Part shown: positions 8,549 to 17,700 of the stretch, one piece after another
How positions within the stretch are numbered: position 1 is the first letter of the stretch
How the letters are laid out: the number at the start of each line of letters is the position of its first letter
NCBI RefSeq assembly: GCF_008039615.1
Contig: NZ_VDUZ01000039.1
Coordinates: forward strand, 1 to 64,000
From: Vineibacter terrae
GTDB taxonomy: Bacteria > Pseudomonadota > Alphaproteobacteria > Reyranellales > Reyranellaceae
DNA: 64,000 bases
Direction: 5' to 3'
The notes under the pieces: model-generated
The model's database searches: none
What the model saw: the letters and a program-made list of their open reading frames with translations, nothing else
What the model was told of the DNA's origin: nothing
Translations under genes and position numbers: made by a program

Positions 8549-8880
8549 CGTCGGATACGCAGCGCCTGAAGAGCCTTGAGGACGAGAACCGTCGTCTGAA
8601 GAAGCTGCTGGCGGAGTCGATGCTGGACGTGGCGGCGCTGAAGGACCTGCTGTCAAAAACTGACCACGCCTACAGCGCGGCGAGAAGCAGCGCATCGTCT
8701 CATGGCGGCACACGGCTTCTCACAACGCCGCGCCTGCAGGTTGATCGAGATTGAGCCCAGGACGGTGCGGCAGCGAATGCGGGCGGATGCGCCGGCGGGG
8801 CCGCAAGCGAGCCACCGGCAGGCGCGTCCCGATGACCCTGACGCAAGGCCCCAACCAGCGCTGGTCGATGGACGTCACTC
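8549..8880 (+). mobile_element. IS3-family insertion sequence remnant
   Basis: Pieces of both transposase frames survive. From about 8549 one frame reads RLKSLEDENRRLKKLLAE and ALKDLLSK, the leucine-zipper end of an IS3-type OrfA. From 8701 another frame reads GFSQRRACRLIEIE, the start of an OrfB, and 8839-8875 reads GPNQRWSMDV, the beginning of the OrfB catalytic core. Most of OrfA, most of the DDE domain and the ends are missing, so the element is dead. Its decay explains the lack of a gene between 8475 and 8970. Confidence 0.75.
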
Positions 8881-8881
8881 G

Positions 8882-8901
8882 AGGTGTCCAGAACTGACAC
8901 C
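8882..8901 (+). repeat. Repeated upstream element, copy 1
   Basis: The 20-mer aggtgtccagaactgacacc has the perfect inverted pair ggtgtc/gacacc around a 7-nt centre. A copy with two differences lies at 9426-9445. Each copy is 60-90 bp ahead of a start codon on the same strand (8971 and 9506), which suggests either an operator or a small interspersed repeat. Confidence 0.5.
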
Positions 8902-8970
8902 CTGGACTGCCATATTCCCGCCGATCGCGGGCCTTGCCCCGCATAAGGACGCAGAGCGGGGGCTTCCGCC

Positions 8971-9378
8971 ATGGCTTACACCATCAATTCCGACTGGATC
9001 GCCGCGCGATTGGTGCCGGCGCTGGAAGAAATCTACCGGGACCCCGAACAGGCGATCATGCCGCAGTATCCAGAGTTGCAGCTCGTCATGGCACGCATGG
9101 TCATGAAGGACGTGACGGCCAGCGCCGAGGCACGGCAGCACAAGCTCGCGACCTTCATGCGCTGGCATCGTCGCATGGTCCCCGCCATGCAGATCATGAC
9201 CATGCATATCTGGGCGCGTCGCCGTGGCGAACTCGCCGACAAAAACTGGTTCATGAACCATCCCGACGTTCGACGTTGGTTGGATGAGTTTATCGACGTC
9301 ACCGACGATCCGTTCTGCGTGCCAGAGGTGACGCCGTTCGGAACCAGCGTTCGCGTCGATCGCCCGCTACCATTCTGA
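8971..9378 (+). CDS. Hypothetical protein (135 aa)
   Basis: A 135-aa protein rich in methionine, tryptophan and arginine (MARMVMKD, MRWHRRMVPAMQIMTMHIW) with no family I recognise. It is preceded by gcgggggcttccgcc before ATG 8971, a weak ribosome binding site. It lies between two copies of the aggtg-gaactgacacc element and just after an IS3 remnant, so it may be part of a small imported unit. No signal peptide is seen and the hydrophobic stretches are too charged to span a membrane. It probably folds as a helical bundle. Confidence 0.55.
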   Translation: MAYTINSDWIAARLVPALEEIYRDPEQAIMPQYPELQLVMARMVMKDVTASAEARQHKLATFMRWHRRMVPAMQIMTMHIWARRRGELADKNWFMNHPDVRRWLDEFIDVTDDPFCVPEVTPFGTSVRVDRPLPF

Positions 9379-9425
9379 TTGAGGCGGTGTCCCAGTAAGG
9401 CCGGGTGCGTCTGGCATAAGCCAGC

Positions 9426-9445
9426 AGGTGCCCGGAACTGACACC
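9426..9445 (+). repeat. Repeated upstream element, copy 2
   Basis: The 20-mer aggtgcccggaactgacacc differs from 8882-8901 at two positions and keeps the inverted ends aggtg/cacct. It lies about 60 bp before the ATG of the ARPP-1-like gene at 9506. Confidence 0.5.
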
Positions 9446-9505
9446 TCCGCCCTCCATGTTCCTTTCCATACGGGCACGACACCCGCCCCACTTTACGGAT
9501 GATCC

Positions 9506-10438
9506 ATGACGCAACGCGACTTGGCCTCTTTCCTCACGACCTTGTCCTTCGGCTCTGCCCAAATCTGCCGCAACCTAACCCTCCTACCGATCCTGTCATC
9601 TGAGCGCGGTCCAAGCGGTCTGCTGACGCTCGACGAAGCGCTGTCACGCAGCCTGGTGGAGGTGACAGAGGTCTCCGAAGAAGGTGATGTGCCGCGGCTG
9701 TTGTTCCTCAACCATGGCACGGACCCGGTCCTGTTGATCGACGGCGAGGAGCTGGTCGGCGCCCGGCAGAACCGCATCCTGAACCTGAGCGTCCTGGCAC
9801 CAGGGCACCAGTCCCTGGAAATCCCGGTCTCCTGCGTCGAGCAGGGCCGCTGGGCCTGGAAGTCGCGCCGCTTCACGACCTCAGACCGGGTCATCTACGC
9901 CAAGCTGCGGCGGGCCAATGTCGAGTCAGTATCAGCGAGCCTGCGGCGGAGCGGGCGACGGTCAACAGATCAATACCAGGTCTGGAGCGATGTTTCGGCA
10001 AAGTCGGCGCGGCTTGACGCCTCATCCGAGACCTGGGCGGCCGGTGCCCTGTATGAACGGCACGCTGCGGACATTGAGGGCTTCGTGAATAGCTTTGCGA
10101 CCACGGAACGGCAGGTAGGAGCTGCCTTCCTGGTGGACGGCCGGCTGGCGGGCCTGGAGGTGTTCGGATCGACGGACCTGCTGTCGCACCTGTTTCCAAA
10201 GATCGTGCGCGGCTACGCCCTCGATGCTCTGGATCGTGAGGAGCCAGGCGGAGCCTCTGATGTCGCTCTGGAGCCGACGGAGGGGTTGGCGGCGCTCGCC
10301 AGAAGCCAAGCCACCCGCCACCGTGCCGTTGGGCTGGGCGAAGACCTGCGGCTGACAGCGCCCGGCCTGGTTGGCGCCGGTCTGATCGCCGGCGGCAAGG
10401 TCATCCATCTGACTGCCTACCCCAACGTGTCCGTCTGA
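9506..10438 (+). CDS. ARPP-1 domain (DUF6569-like) protein
   Basis: A 310-aa cytoplasmic protein that matches what I know of the ARPP-1/DUF6569 family. These proteins have an N-terminal segment of the LTFGSAQ-x-NLTLLPIL type, a central LLIDGEELVGARQNRI motif, and VPVSCVEQGRW; all three are present (SFGSAQICRNLTLLPI, LIDGEELVGARQNRILN near 79-95, IPVSCVEQGRW near 111-121). The C-terminus ends in a second beta-rich part with HLTAYP. The biochemical activity of the family is not established; it has been noted in conflict-related and stress gene neighbourhoods, in line with its place beside helicase and nuclease genes here. The start ATG 9506 fits the conserved N-terminus. Confidence 0.72.
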   Translation: MTQRDLASFLTTLSFGSAQICRNLTLLPILSSERGPSGLLTLDEALSRSLVEVTEVSEEGDVPRLLFLNHGTDPVLLIDGEELVGARQNRILNLSVLAPGHQSLEIPVSCVEQGRWAWKSRRFTTSDRVIYAKLRRANVESVSASLRRSGRRSTDQYQVWSDVSAKSARLDASSETWAAGALYERHAADIEGFVNSFATTERQVGAAFLVDGRLAGLEVFGSTDLLSHLFPKIVRGYALDALDREEPGGASDVALEPTEGLAALARSQATRHRAVGLGEDLRLTAPGLVGAGLIAGGKVIHLTAYPNVSV

Positions 10439-10797
10439 TTTGGTTCGACGGCGTCTTTCAGCCTTTCGCCCGCGCGCCGACCCGCGCGATGAGCCGACCA
10501 GAGGGGACTACATGAAGTACCTTCATAGTCAAAATGCGGACTGATCATGCCGATATGGTGCGGATTCATCTGGCCCATCAGACACGACCCCCTCATATCA
10601 TCCGGCGGTAGAGGTCGTGACGCGCCAGGACTGGCCGTGAACTTGGCCGCAGGTCGACGGACAAAGGTAAGTCTTGGTCGGCGCATGAGGACGAAAACGA
10701 TGAACAATGGCGCGGGCAGTGCCGCTCATGGGGTGTGTCGTCGGCACATGGGTCAGCGGCCACATCGGGCCGTCAGAGCCGAAAGGGGGGGAGAACG
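10439..10797. other. Intergenic region with a palindromic candidate operator
   Basis: No gene is supported. At 10511-10526 the sequence contains atgaag-tac-cttcat, a 6-bp inverted pair that extends imperfectly outward (act on the left, agt on the right). This shape is typical of a dimeric repressor site. It lies about 270 bp upstream of the lipoprotein gene at 10798, so a link to that gene is weak. Confidence 0.35.
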
Positions 10798-11208
10798 ATG
10801 ACGTTCAAGCGCGTTGCCGGGTCACTTGCGATTGCATCGCAGCTTGCTGCCTGCGGGGGCACCGAGCACTTCGAGCGTGCGATGCAGTCCAATGTCGGTC
10901 TGACCGAGCAGTCGCTGGTCGACAAACTCGGTCCACCCGATACCACCTACAAGCTCGAGAACGACGATACCGGCACGAGGTATTTGACTTGGTTGAAGGC
11001 CGGCACAGCCGCAAGCAGCAATGCCGAGACGCCGCGCTGTCGCATGACGTTCAAGATAGGCCCCAACAGCATCGTGCAGGCGTACTCTTATGACGGCAAC
11101 GCCTGCAATGACGGCCGCAGCTCAGGGCCGGGATGGTGGGATGTCGTTGGTACGGTGCTAGTGATTGCTGCAACCGGCGGCCTTCTCTTGTTGGGCGCTG
11201 GCAGGTGA
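10798..11208 (+). CDS. Small lipoprotein with C-terminal membrane helix
   Basis: A 136-aa predicted lipoprotein. The N-terminus from ATG 10798 (MTFKRVAGSLAIASQLAAC) ends in a lipobox LAAC, so Cys19 would be acylated. The middle (LTEQSLVDKLGPPDTTYK followed by YLTWLK and RCRMTFKI) resembles the SmpA/OmlA-type fold that starts with a 'G-x-P' helix and a small sheet; this likeness is only by pattern. The end is a hydrophobic helix VVGTVLVIAATGGLLLLG. The start is supported by a run of G followed by gagaacg; an upstream in-frame ATG would hide the signal sequence. It precedes the membrane protein at 11557 and may belong with it. Confidence 0.65.
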   Translation: MTFKRVAGSLAIASQLAACGGTEHFERAMQSNVGLTEQSLVDKLGPPDTTYKLENDDTGTRYLTWLKAGTAASSNAETPRCRMTFKIGPNSIVQAYSYDGNACNDGRSSGPGWWDVVGTVLVIAATGGLLLLGAGR

Positions 11209-11335
11209 ACATGCGGTGTTCCGCCGGCCACGGCTGGATGGCGCGCCCGCCGGGAACTGGCTTTCGCTCGAGCGTGCTGCATCTCCCAGCGGCTCCTGCG
11301 CGAAACGGTCAGCCAGCCTGGGGCATGATCTCAAA

Positions 11336-11542
11336 ATGAAACACGCTCATGATCAGTATGAAGCCGATGTTCTGGCGGCGCGGCATACGTGCTGTATATG
11401 CGAGGCACTTTCGCTGGGCTGCGGGCATTGCGCCGCTGCGTTGCGACGCACCCGAAGCATTGGCGGCGTTGAACAAGCCTTCCACGTCAATCCCTCAGGA
11501 TCGCTGATCCACCGGACCGCCAACGCCGCCAACGACATCTAG
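11336..11542 (+). CDS. Possible small cysteine-rich protein (68 aa)
   Basis: A 68-aa frame with a tight group of cysteines (CCICEALSLGCGHC) that could bind zinc. It ends 14 bp before the next gene. There is no strong ribosome binding site before ATG 11336, and the rest of the frame (RTANAANDI at the end) is low in information. It may be a real short gene or an accident of GC-rich DNA; the interval 11209-11556 otherwise holds nothing. Confidence 0.25.
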   Translation: MKHAHDQYEADVLAARHTCCICEALSLGCGHCAAALRRTRSIGGVEQAFHVNPSGSLIHRTANAANDI

Positions 11543-11556
11543 TAGTGGAGATCATG

Positions 11557-12636
11557 ATGCAACGACTTCAGCTCGTCGTGCTGGTGGCGTGCGCCATCGC
11601 CGCCAGCGTGGCGACCTTTTTTGGCACCCGCGCTCTTGTTTCGCACGGCGTCGAAAGCGTAGTTGTGCCATTCGTAACCGCCTCAGTCGTCGGCATCGGG
11701 CTGGGCTCGATCTGGCACCTCCTGCTCGGCGCCGTACCCAAAGCGCAGGGGACAGGGACCAAGGCCGCGCTCTCCGTCCTGGCCGGCGTGCTCTTCCTCG
11801 TGGCGGCAGCCGTCTCGGCCTGGTTCGTCGCGACCGCCATCAGCGGTAATACCGCGGTCCGAACCCATATGGGCGAGCAGATTGCCCAATACCGGACCGC
11901 GCTTGCGACAGCTCACAGCAATGTCCTGGTTGAGCAGAACGTTCTGGCGGAACTCACAGGCAGCGCGGCCGCATTTCGGTCAATGGCCGATGCTGAGCAG
12001 CAATCGGGTCGGCTGAGTGGCACGAAGGGAGAGGGTGCCGTCGTCGATCGGTTGCGGCGGGTCGCGGACGTCTACGACGGGCTGGCGCGCGAAGGCCGGG
12101 CTGTCCGTGACCAGGCGGACCAGTTTCAGCATGCAGGTGCGCTCGCTCTGCGCCAGATGGATGAGATTGTGTCTGTGGCCGAGACCTCCGCTGTCGCGCA
12201 GAAGCGCTTCGCAGAGGCGGTCGGCGAGCTCCAGCAGGCCATCACACAGCTTCAGGCGCTGTCCATCCTGCCGGGCATTCGGCGTGCAGGTGTCGTGGAC
12301 GTGTCGGCAACGGGGCTGAACCCAGGTCAACGCCGCGCCATGGACAATCTCCAGGCCGAGCTGCGCCAGCATGCCGAGCGGCTGGGCCAGTCGGTGGATG
12401 CGTTGCAGCGGCAGAAGCGGCCGGTTCAAGTGATCTCCTACCGGCCGATGGGGCCAGGTGAGGCTGTCCTTGAGTATGGCGACCGGGTTGTTGCCGGCTG
12501 GGCCGTGGGCATCGGGATCGACGTGCTGCCACTACTGCTCTTCGTGCTCCTGCTGATCAGCGCCAATGACCGGCTGGCTCAGGTGCAGGCGACCGAATCG
12601 GACAACCGCCGTCTCCAGGTCGTGGGGAACGACTGA
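11557..12636 (+). CDS. Membrane protein with large coiled-coil domain
   Basis: A 359-aa inner-membrane protein of unknown family. Three hydrophobic segments lie in the first 105 residues (LVVLVACAIAASVATFF, a second near 40-60 and VLAGVLFLVAAAVSAWFV near 75-95), then about 190 residues of helical, glutamine- and alanine-rich periplasmic or cytoplasmic coiled coil, and a last membrane helix VLPLLLFVLLLI near 325. The second ATG of ATGATG (11557) was chosen because it is 6 bp after ggag. The stop overlaps the ATG of the thermonuclease by one base, so the two are translationally coupled. The layout resembles sensor or scaffold proteins, but no signalling domain is seen. Confidence 0.65.
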   Translation: MQRLQLVVLVACAIAASVATFFGTRALVSHGVESVVVPFVTASVVGIGLGSIWHLLLGAVPKAQGTGTKAALSVLAGVLFLVAAAVSAWFVATAISGNTAVRTHMGEQIAQYRTALATAHSNVLVEQNVLAELTGSAAAFRSMADAEQQSGRLSGTKGEGAVVDRLRRVADVYDGLAREGRAVRDQADQFQHAGALALRQMDEIVSVAETSAVAQKRFAEAVGELQQAITQLQALSILPGIRRAGVVDVSATGLNPGQRRAMDNLQAELRQHAERLGQSVDALQRQKRPVQVISYRPMGPGEAVLEYGDRVVAGWAVGIGIDVLPLLLFVLLLISANDRLAQVQATESDNRRLQVVGND

Positions 12637-13079
12637 TGCCCACGCTCCGCACCCTCTCGCTGGTTGGCGCCGGACTGATCTTCGGTCTGTGGCTCGGCAT
12701 CGCTGACGCCCGTGAGGGCCGGCAACTCGTTGGCACGGTCACCCACGTCCGCGATGGTGATACGATCGTGGTCAACGGCGTGCCAGTTCGCCTGAATGGA
12801 CTGCATGCGCCCGAGCTACGCGAGCCCGGTGGCCCGGCCGCCCGTGCTTGGATGATCGAGCATACAAGGGGCGAGCAGGTCGTCTGCCAGCTCAACGGTG
12901 ATCGCACCCATGATCGCTGGGTTGGGGTCTGCCGGAATCAGGACGGCGATCTGGCGGCGCAGTTGATCGCGGCTGGCTTGGGCCGGGACTGTCCGCGCTG
13001 GAGCGGCGGTCGGTATGGGCGGCTTGAGAAGCCTGTCGCCGCGGCAATGACACTGCCGGCGTACTGCTTGAGGCGGTAG
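12636..13079 (+). CDS. Exported thermonuclease-family (SNase-like) protein
   Basis: A 147-aa protein with a signal peptide (MPTLRTLSLVGAGLIFGLWL, cleavage near ADA) and a staphylococcal-nuclease-like OB fold: VTHVRDGDTIVVNG, VRLNGLHAPEL, DRWVGVC and AQLIAAGLGRDC. The Asp of RDGDT and the Glu of APE match the calcium and general-base sites of the family, and the usual arginine after the first sheet is in VRLNG. Many bacterial members of this family are exported; this one probably degrades nucleic acid in the periplasm. It is coupled to the membrane protein before it. Its last 126 bp are matched by a diverged, frameshifted copy at 27673-27797, at the other end of the defence operon. Confidence 0.8.
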   Translation: MPTLRTLSLVGAGLIFGLWLGIADAREGRQLVGTVTHVRDGDTIVVNGVPVRLNGLHAPELREPGGPAARAWMIEHTRGEQVVCQLNGDRTHDRWVGVCRNQDGDLAAQLIAAGLGRDCPRWSGGRYGRLEKPVAAAMTLPAYCLRR

Positions 13080-13433
13080 GCGCACGCCATCGGCTGCAAT
13101 GCGACGAGTTTCCCTCGAAAATTGCTGAACTCTATTGTATCTACAACATGACAAGTATTGGGGGGAAACATTGGGGAGCGTCATCTCTGATCTCTGCATG
13201 CCATATGCGGATGGGCTCGCTGGCACAGCGAGCTATGCTGATTTCGCCGCGGACCAGTCGCCCGACGTGACAGGCGCCCGAGATCCGGTCGAGCATTCAC
13301 GCCCGGCCCGCTTTGGTTGCCAACCCGACCTGCGGTTTCAAGAACCGGCTGGCGAACATCCGTTCCACGCTGAGTGGAAGCGACGTCGTCCCCAGGTTCC
13401 TTACGCGATACGTCCGTCGATGATGGCAACTGA
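13080..13433. other. Intergenic junction before the defence island
   Basis: About 350 bp with no supported gene. It marks the change from the thermonuclease operon to the helicase fragments. The base composition is locally richer in A and T (for example 13122-13170), as often seen where foreign DNA joins. No integration-site core or tRNA end was recognised. Confidence 0.4.
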
Positions 13434-14003
13434 ATGGAGGCAGGGGTCTTGGCCGTACTTGAAGATCTGAAGCCCAATTGCTCGGTTCGCGGCGTGCTGC
13501 CAAATGGCATCGTAACAGTCGTTAGCGTGCAGTGGTTCGGTTCCGGTGCCATCGAGCTCACCTACAAGGACGCCGCCGGCAAGGTCGGCAATGAGCTCCT
13601 ATACCGTGATCGAGAAGCCGATCTGGAGGTCGTTGAGGAAGGGCGGCCCTGGAGTTTCGAGGGCGACGGCGTCCTGTTCCGCCTCGTCTCCGAGGCCCAG
13701 CGCATCTACCTTGCTCACCTGTTCGACCTGGTGCTTGCCGTCCACACCTCCGTGGTCGAACCGCTCCCGCATCAGATCACGGCCGCCTACGAGAGCAGAC
13801 TGTCATGGAAGCATTCGATCTCGGACCAGTTGCGGCCTGTGGTGAAGTGCGACACATGCCAGGAGAAGGACGCGGAACGCAACGCGGTCGCGGCCAACCA
13901 GTCCGACATTCTTCTCACGAACTACATGATGCTCGAGCTGCTTTTAACCCGGCAGGACGAGCTTGATGCAAGGGTGATGGGCAACGCACGCGGCCTGAAG
14001 TAG
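13434..14003 (+). pseudogene. Chimeric helicase remnant (two helicase fragments joined)
   Basis: The frame reads as two unrelated pieces. Residues about 6-122 resemble the N-terminal part of a SNF2-type defence helicase (RGVLPNGIVTVVSV, GRPWSFEGDGVLFRLVSEAQRI, EPLPHQITAAYES), the same region that precedes Walker A in the intact helicase downstream. After 13798 the text changes to a different helicase (NQSDILLTNYMMLELLLTRQDELD), a motif typical of the DEAD-box helicase DrmA-like proteins just before their DEAH box. Neither piece carries a Walker A or a complete core, so the 189-aa product cannot be an active helicase. It is best read as scar tissue of at least two older defence systems. Confidence 0.75.
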
Positions 14004-14045
14004 CGAAAGGCAGCCTTGCGTGAGGAGGAGGAGTGCGAATAGGCG

Positions 14046-14741
14046 ATGTCTTACGTTGAGGGTCATCGGCAGCGGCTCCGCGACCGCTTCAACGAGAGCG
14101 GGCTCGGTGCGTTCGAGAACCACGAGGTTCTCGAGTTGCTGCTGAAATACGCGCTCCCGCGCAAGGATGTGAAGCCGATCGCACACGCCCTCCTCGAACG
14201 TCTCGGCTCCCTCTCGAACGTCCTCGACGCGCCGACCGCCGAGCTGGTGAAGGTTGACGGTGTCGGCGAGATTGGCGCAACACTCCTCCACCTGATGCCA
14301 CGCCTGACCCGCCGCTGCCTCCGCGACCGCTGGGGGCACAAGCCGCAGCTCAACACGCGCGAGGATCTCGGCCCCTTCGTCGTCGACGAACTCGCGACGG
14401 CCACCATCGAGGTGTTCCTTCTAGTGCTGCTCACGCATGAGAACCACGTGGTCCGCGCGCTACCACTCCACGAGGGCAGCCTCGCGAGCGCACCAGTCTA
14501 CCCGCGTCTCATCGTCGAGGCCGCACTCCGGCACCACGCCGCGAAGGTCGTCCTGGCACACAACCATCCCGGTGGCGTGGCGCAGCCCTCCGACGAGGAC
14601 CTCACCGTCACCCGCACGCTGGTGTCAGTGTTCGATGCACTCGGCGTGCCCGACATCGATCACCTCATCGTCGCTGGACGGCGCACCTTCACTATGGCTG
14701 AGGCCGAGTTCCTTCGCGTAGACGCTGGAGCCCCGACATGA
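14046..14741 (+). CDS. RadC-like JAB-domain protein
   Basis: A 231-aa protein of the RadC family. Residues 1-100 hold the UPF0758-type helix-hairpin-helix part (RQRLRDRFNESGL, KVDGVGEIGA). Residues 105-225 are a JAB/MPN fold with the JAMM metal set H172-x-H174-PGG and D185 in HNHPGGVAQPSDED. Full-length RadC is about 220 aa, so the protein is complete. The molecular role of RadC is unsettled; members are frequent in mobile and defence loci. Its stop overlaps the start of the helicase gene by 4 bp (ATGA), making it the first gene of the six-gene operon. A gap of only 42 bp separates it from the helicase remnant. Confidence 0.9.
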   Translation: MSYVEGHRQRLRDRFNESGLGAFENHEVLELLLKYALPRKDVKPIAHALLERLGSLSNVLDAPTAELVKVDGVGEIGATLLHLMPRLTRRCLRDRWGHKPQLNTREDLGPFVVDELATATIEVFLLVLLTHENHVVRALPLHEGSLASAPVYPRLIVEAALRHHAAKVVLAHNHPGGVAQPSDEDLTVTRTLVSVFDALGVPDIDHLIVAGRRTFTMAEAEFLRVDAGAPT

Positions 14742-17700
14742 GCGTGCCCCTCGAGAAGAACATGGTGATCGAGGGCCCACTGTGGCCCGAGCCGGTGCGC
14801 GTGCTGAGCGTCGACCACTTCGGCACGATGTTGCAGGTCGATGCCGTCGGCACCCGCACGCGCCAGTTCTACCCCGGCATCATCGTCACGGCCGCGCAGG
14901 TCGAAGCGCTCAAGGTCCTCTCCAGCGCGAAGGGGATGGACTTCTCGGGCGACGCCGAGGCCTTCCATCTCGCCGTCGAGGCCATGCGGATTCGGCTGGC
15001 CTACGAGTACGATCCGCACTTCGCGGTTAACGCCTCGACGATTACGCCGCTGCCGCACCAGCTCGATGCGGTCTACCGCTATATGCTGAAGTCGCCGCTC
15101 GTCCGCTTCCTCCTCGCGGATGACCCGGGTGCCGGCAAGACAATCATGGCGGGCCTGCTCCTCAAGGAGCTGCGCTTCCGTGGGCTTGCCGAACGCGTGC
15201 TCATCGTCGTCCCGCCGCTCGTCGCGCGGCAATGGCAGGAGGAACTCGCGAGCAAGTTCTCCGAGGAGTTCACCATCATCGACAATGGGGTGCTGAAGGC
15301 CAACGTCGGCCGCAATCCGTGGACTGAGACCGACCGCTGCATTACCTCAGTGTACTGGGCCGCGCGCGACAACGTGCTCGAGCCGCTCAAGGACGCCGAT
15401 TGGGACCTCGTTGTCGTCGACGAGGCCCACAAGATGGCCGCGTACCAGCAGGGCGTGCGCTCGCAGAAGACGCGCAAGACGCGGCTCTACCGGCTCGGCG
15501 AGGAGCTGTCGGTGCGCACGAAGCACCTGCTCCTGCTCACGGCCACCCCGCACAAGGGCGACCCGGAAAACTTCCGGCTGCTCCTCGAGCTGCTCGACAA
15601 GGACCTCTTCGCCGATCGCCAGATCCTCGAAGAGGCGATGCGCTCGTCGGACAACCCGATCATCCTGCGCCGCCTGAAGGAGGAGATGCGCCGCTTCGAC
15701 GGTTCACCACTCTTTCCGCAGCGCACGGTGAAAACGGTCACCTTCGCCCTAAGCCGGGCCGAGCGCGAGCTGTACGACGAGGTCACCGAGTACGTCGCCG
15801 AGCACTTCAACAAGGCGATGCAGAAGGAGAAGCGCACCGTCGGCTTTGCCATGACCATCCTGCAGCGCCGCCTGACGTCGAGCCTCGCGGCCATCACAGC
15901 GTCACTCACGCGACGCCACGACCGGCTCCAGACGCTCCTCGATCAGGTGCGCGCCCTCGTCGCCACCACGGCGAAGAGCGTGCTGAAGTCAGACGACAAC
16001 GACACGGTGCTCGAAGACCTGCTCGGCGGTGCAGAGGTCGAAGACCTCGACGACCTCACCGAAGAGGAGCGCTGGAAGGTCGAGGACTCTTTGGTCGAGC
16101 GACTCACCAACGCCGAGTCGATCGAGGAGCTGCAGGCCGAGGTGCTCGCCCTCGAACGCCTCGTGCGTCGCGCGCGTGCAGCGCTCAGCAGCGGCCTCGA
16201 GGCGAAGTTCATCAGGCTCACCGACGCGATCCTCCGTGACGGAGGCCTCGCTGCGCGGGGCGAGAAGCTTCTCATCTTCACCGAGGCGAAGGACACGCTC
16301 GACTTCCTCGTCGAGCGTGTGCGCGCGCAGGGCTTCACGGTGGCCGTCATCGATGGTTCGCTCTCGATGGAGCAGCGCCGCAGGCAGCAGGAACTATTCC
16401 GAGGCCAGGCGCAGGTGATGGTGGCGACGGAGGCCGGTGGCGAGTCCATCAACCTTCAGTTCTGCAACCAGATGGTCAACTATGACATCCCGTGGAACCC
16501 AAACCGCCTTGAGCAGCGCATGGGACGCATCCACCGCATCGGACAGAAGAACGAGGTCTTCATTTTCAACCTCGTCGCGACCGACACGCGCGAGGGTGCG
16601 GTGCTCGTCGCGCTGCTCAACAAGATGGATGAGATGCGGCGGGGGCTCGGCTCGGACCGCGTGTTCGACCTCGTCGGCGATCTACTCGACGACCACGAGA
16701 TTTCGCTCTCCGACCTCATCATCTCGTGCATCACGAACCGTCGCCGGCTGCAAGACGCTGTGTCGAGCATCGAGCAGGCCGTAAGCCCACAGCACCAGGC
16801 GTCGCTCATCGCGGCCCGCGAGGAAGGGCTCGCGCGTCGCTTTTTGAACCTGCCGGAGCTTCGCCAGGACGCTGCTCGCTCCGAGAGCCACGCGCTGATC
16901 CCGGCGCACCTGGAGACGTTCTTCACGCGCTCGCTGGAGCGAAACCGTGGGCGCTGGGAGCGCCGCGCCGACGGCAAGCTCCGCGTCGAGCGCGTCCCGG
17001 TGAACCTGCGCCGTGAGCAGGAGGTCGACTTCCGTCGTCGCTTTGGCACCGTCGGCCGCAGCTACCTCTCGCTCTCATTCGACAAGAAGAGGGTCGGCGA
17101 GGACGGGCGCACCGAGCTACTTGGCCCCGGCCACGCGCTCTTCGAGTCGGTGCTGCAGGCCGCGCAGGCAAGCTCGTCGGACTCCCTCACGCGCGGCGCC
17201 GTGTTCTTCGACGTCGACGCCAAGGGCCCCGAGCTGCTCTGGTTCTTCCGGGGCGTGGTTGGTGATGGCACTGGCCGCGTGCTCTCACAGCGCCTCTTCG
17301 CGGTGCGCGAGTTCGGCACGCCGGGCAGCGCCGGCTTCGAGCCCGCGCACCCGATTCGCCTCCACGACCTGAGGCCGCGTACCGATGACCCGCCGCCAAC
17401 GCCGCTCACGGACTTCGACGTGCGCAAGCACGCCGCCACGCGCTTCTGCCTCGAGACCCTCGTGCCGCGCTTCGTCGAGGATGTCGCGAGCGGCCGCCTC
17501 AAGGAGCTGGCGTTGAAGGAGCGCTACCTCGAGCGCTCGTTCCGCGTCGTCATCAGCCGGCACTCCGACCACCTCCTTGGCCTCGAGAGCAAGTCGAGCG
17601 CGGGTCAGGACATGACACTTTCCCTCGGCCGTGAGCAACGGCTCATGGACGAAGCCAAGCGGCGCCAGCAGGAGCGCCTCGCCCAGATTCGGCTCGAGCA

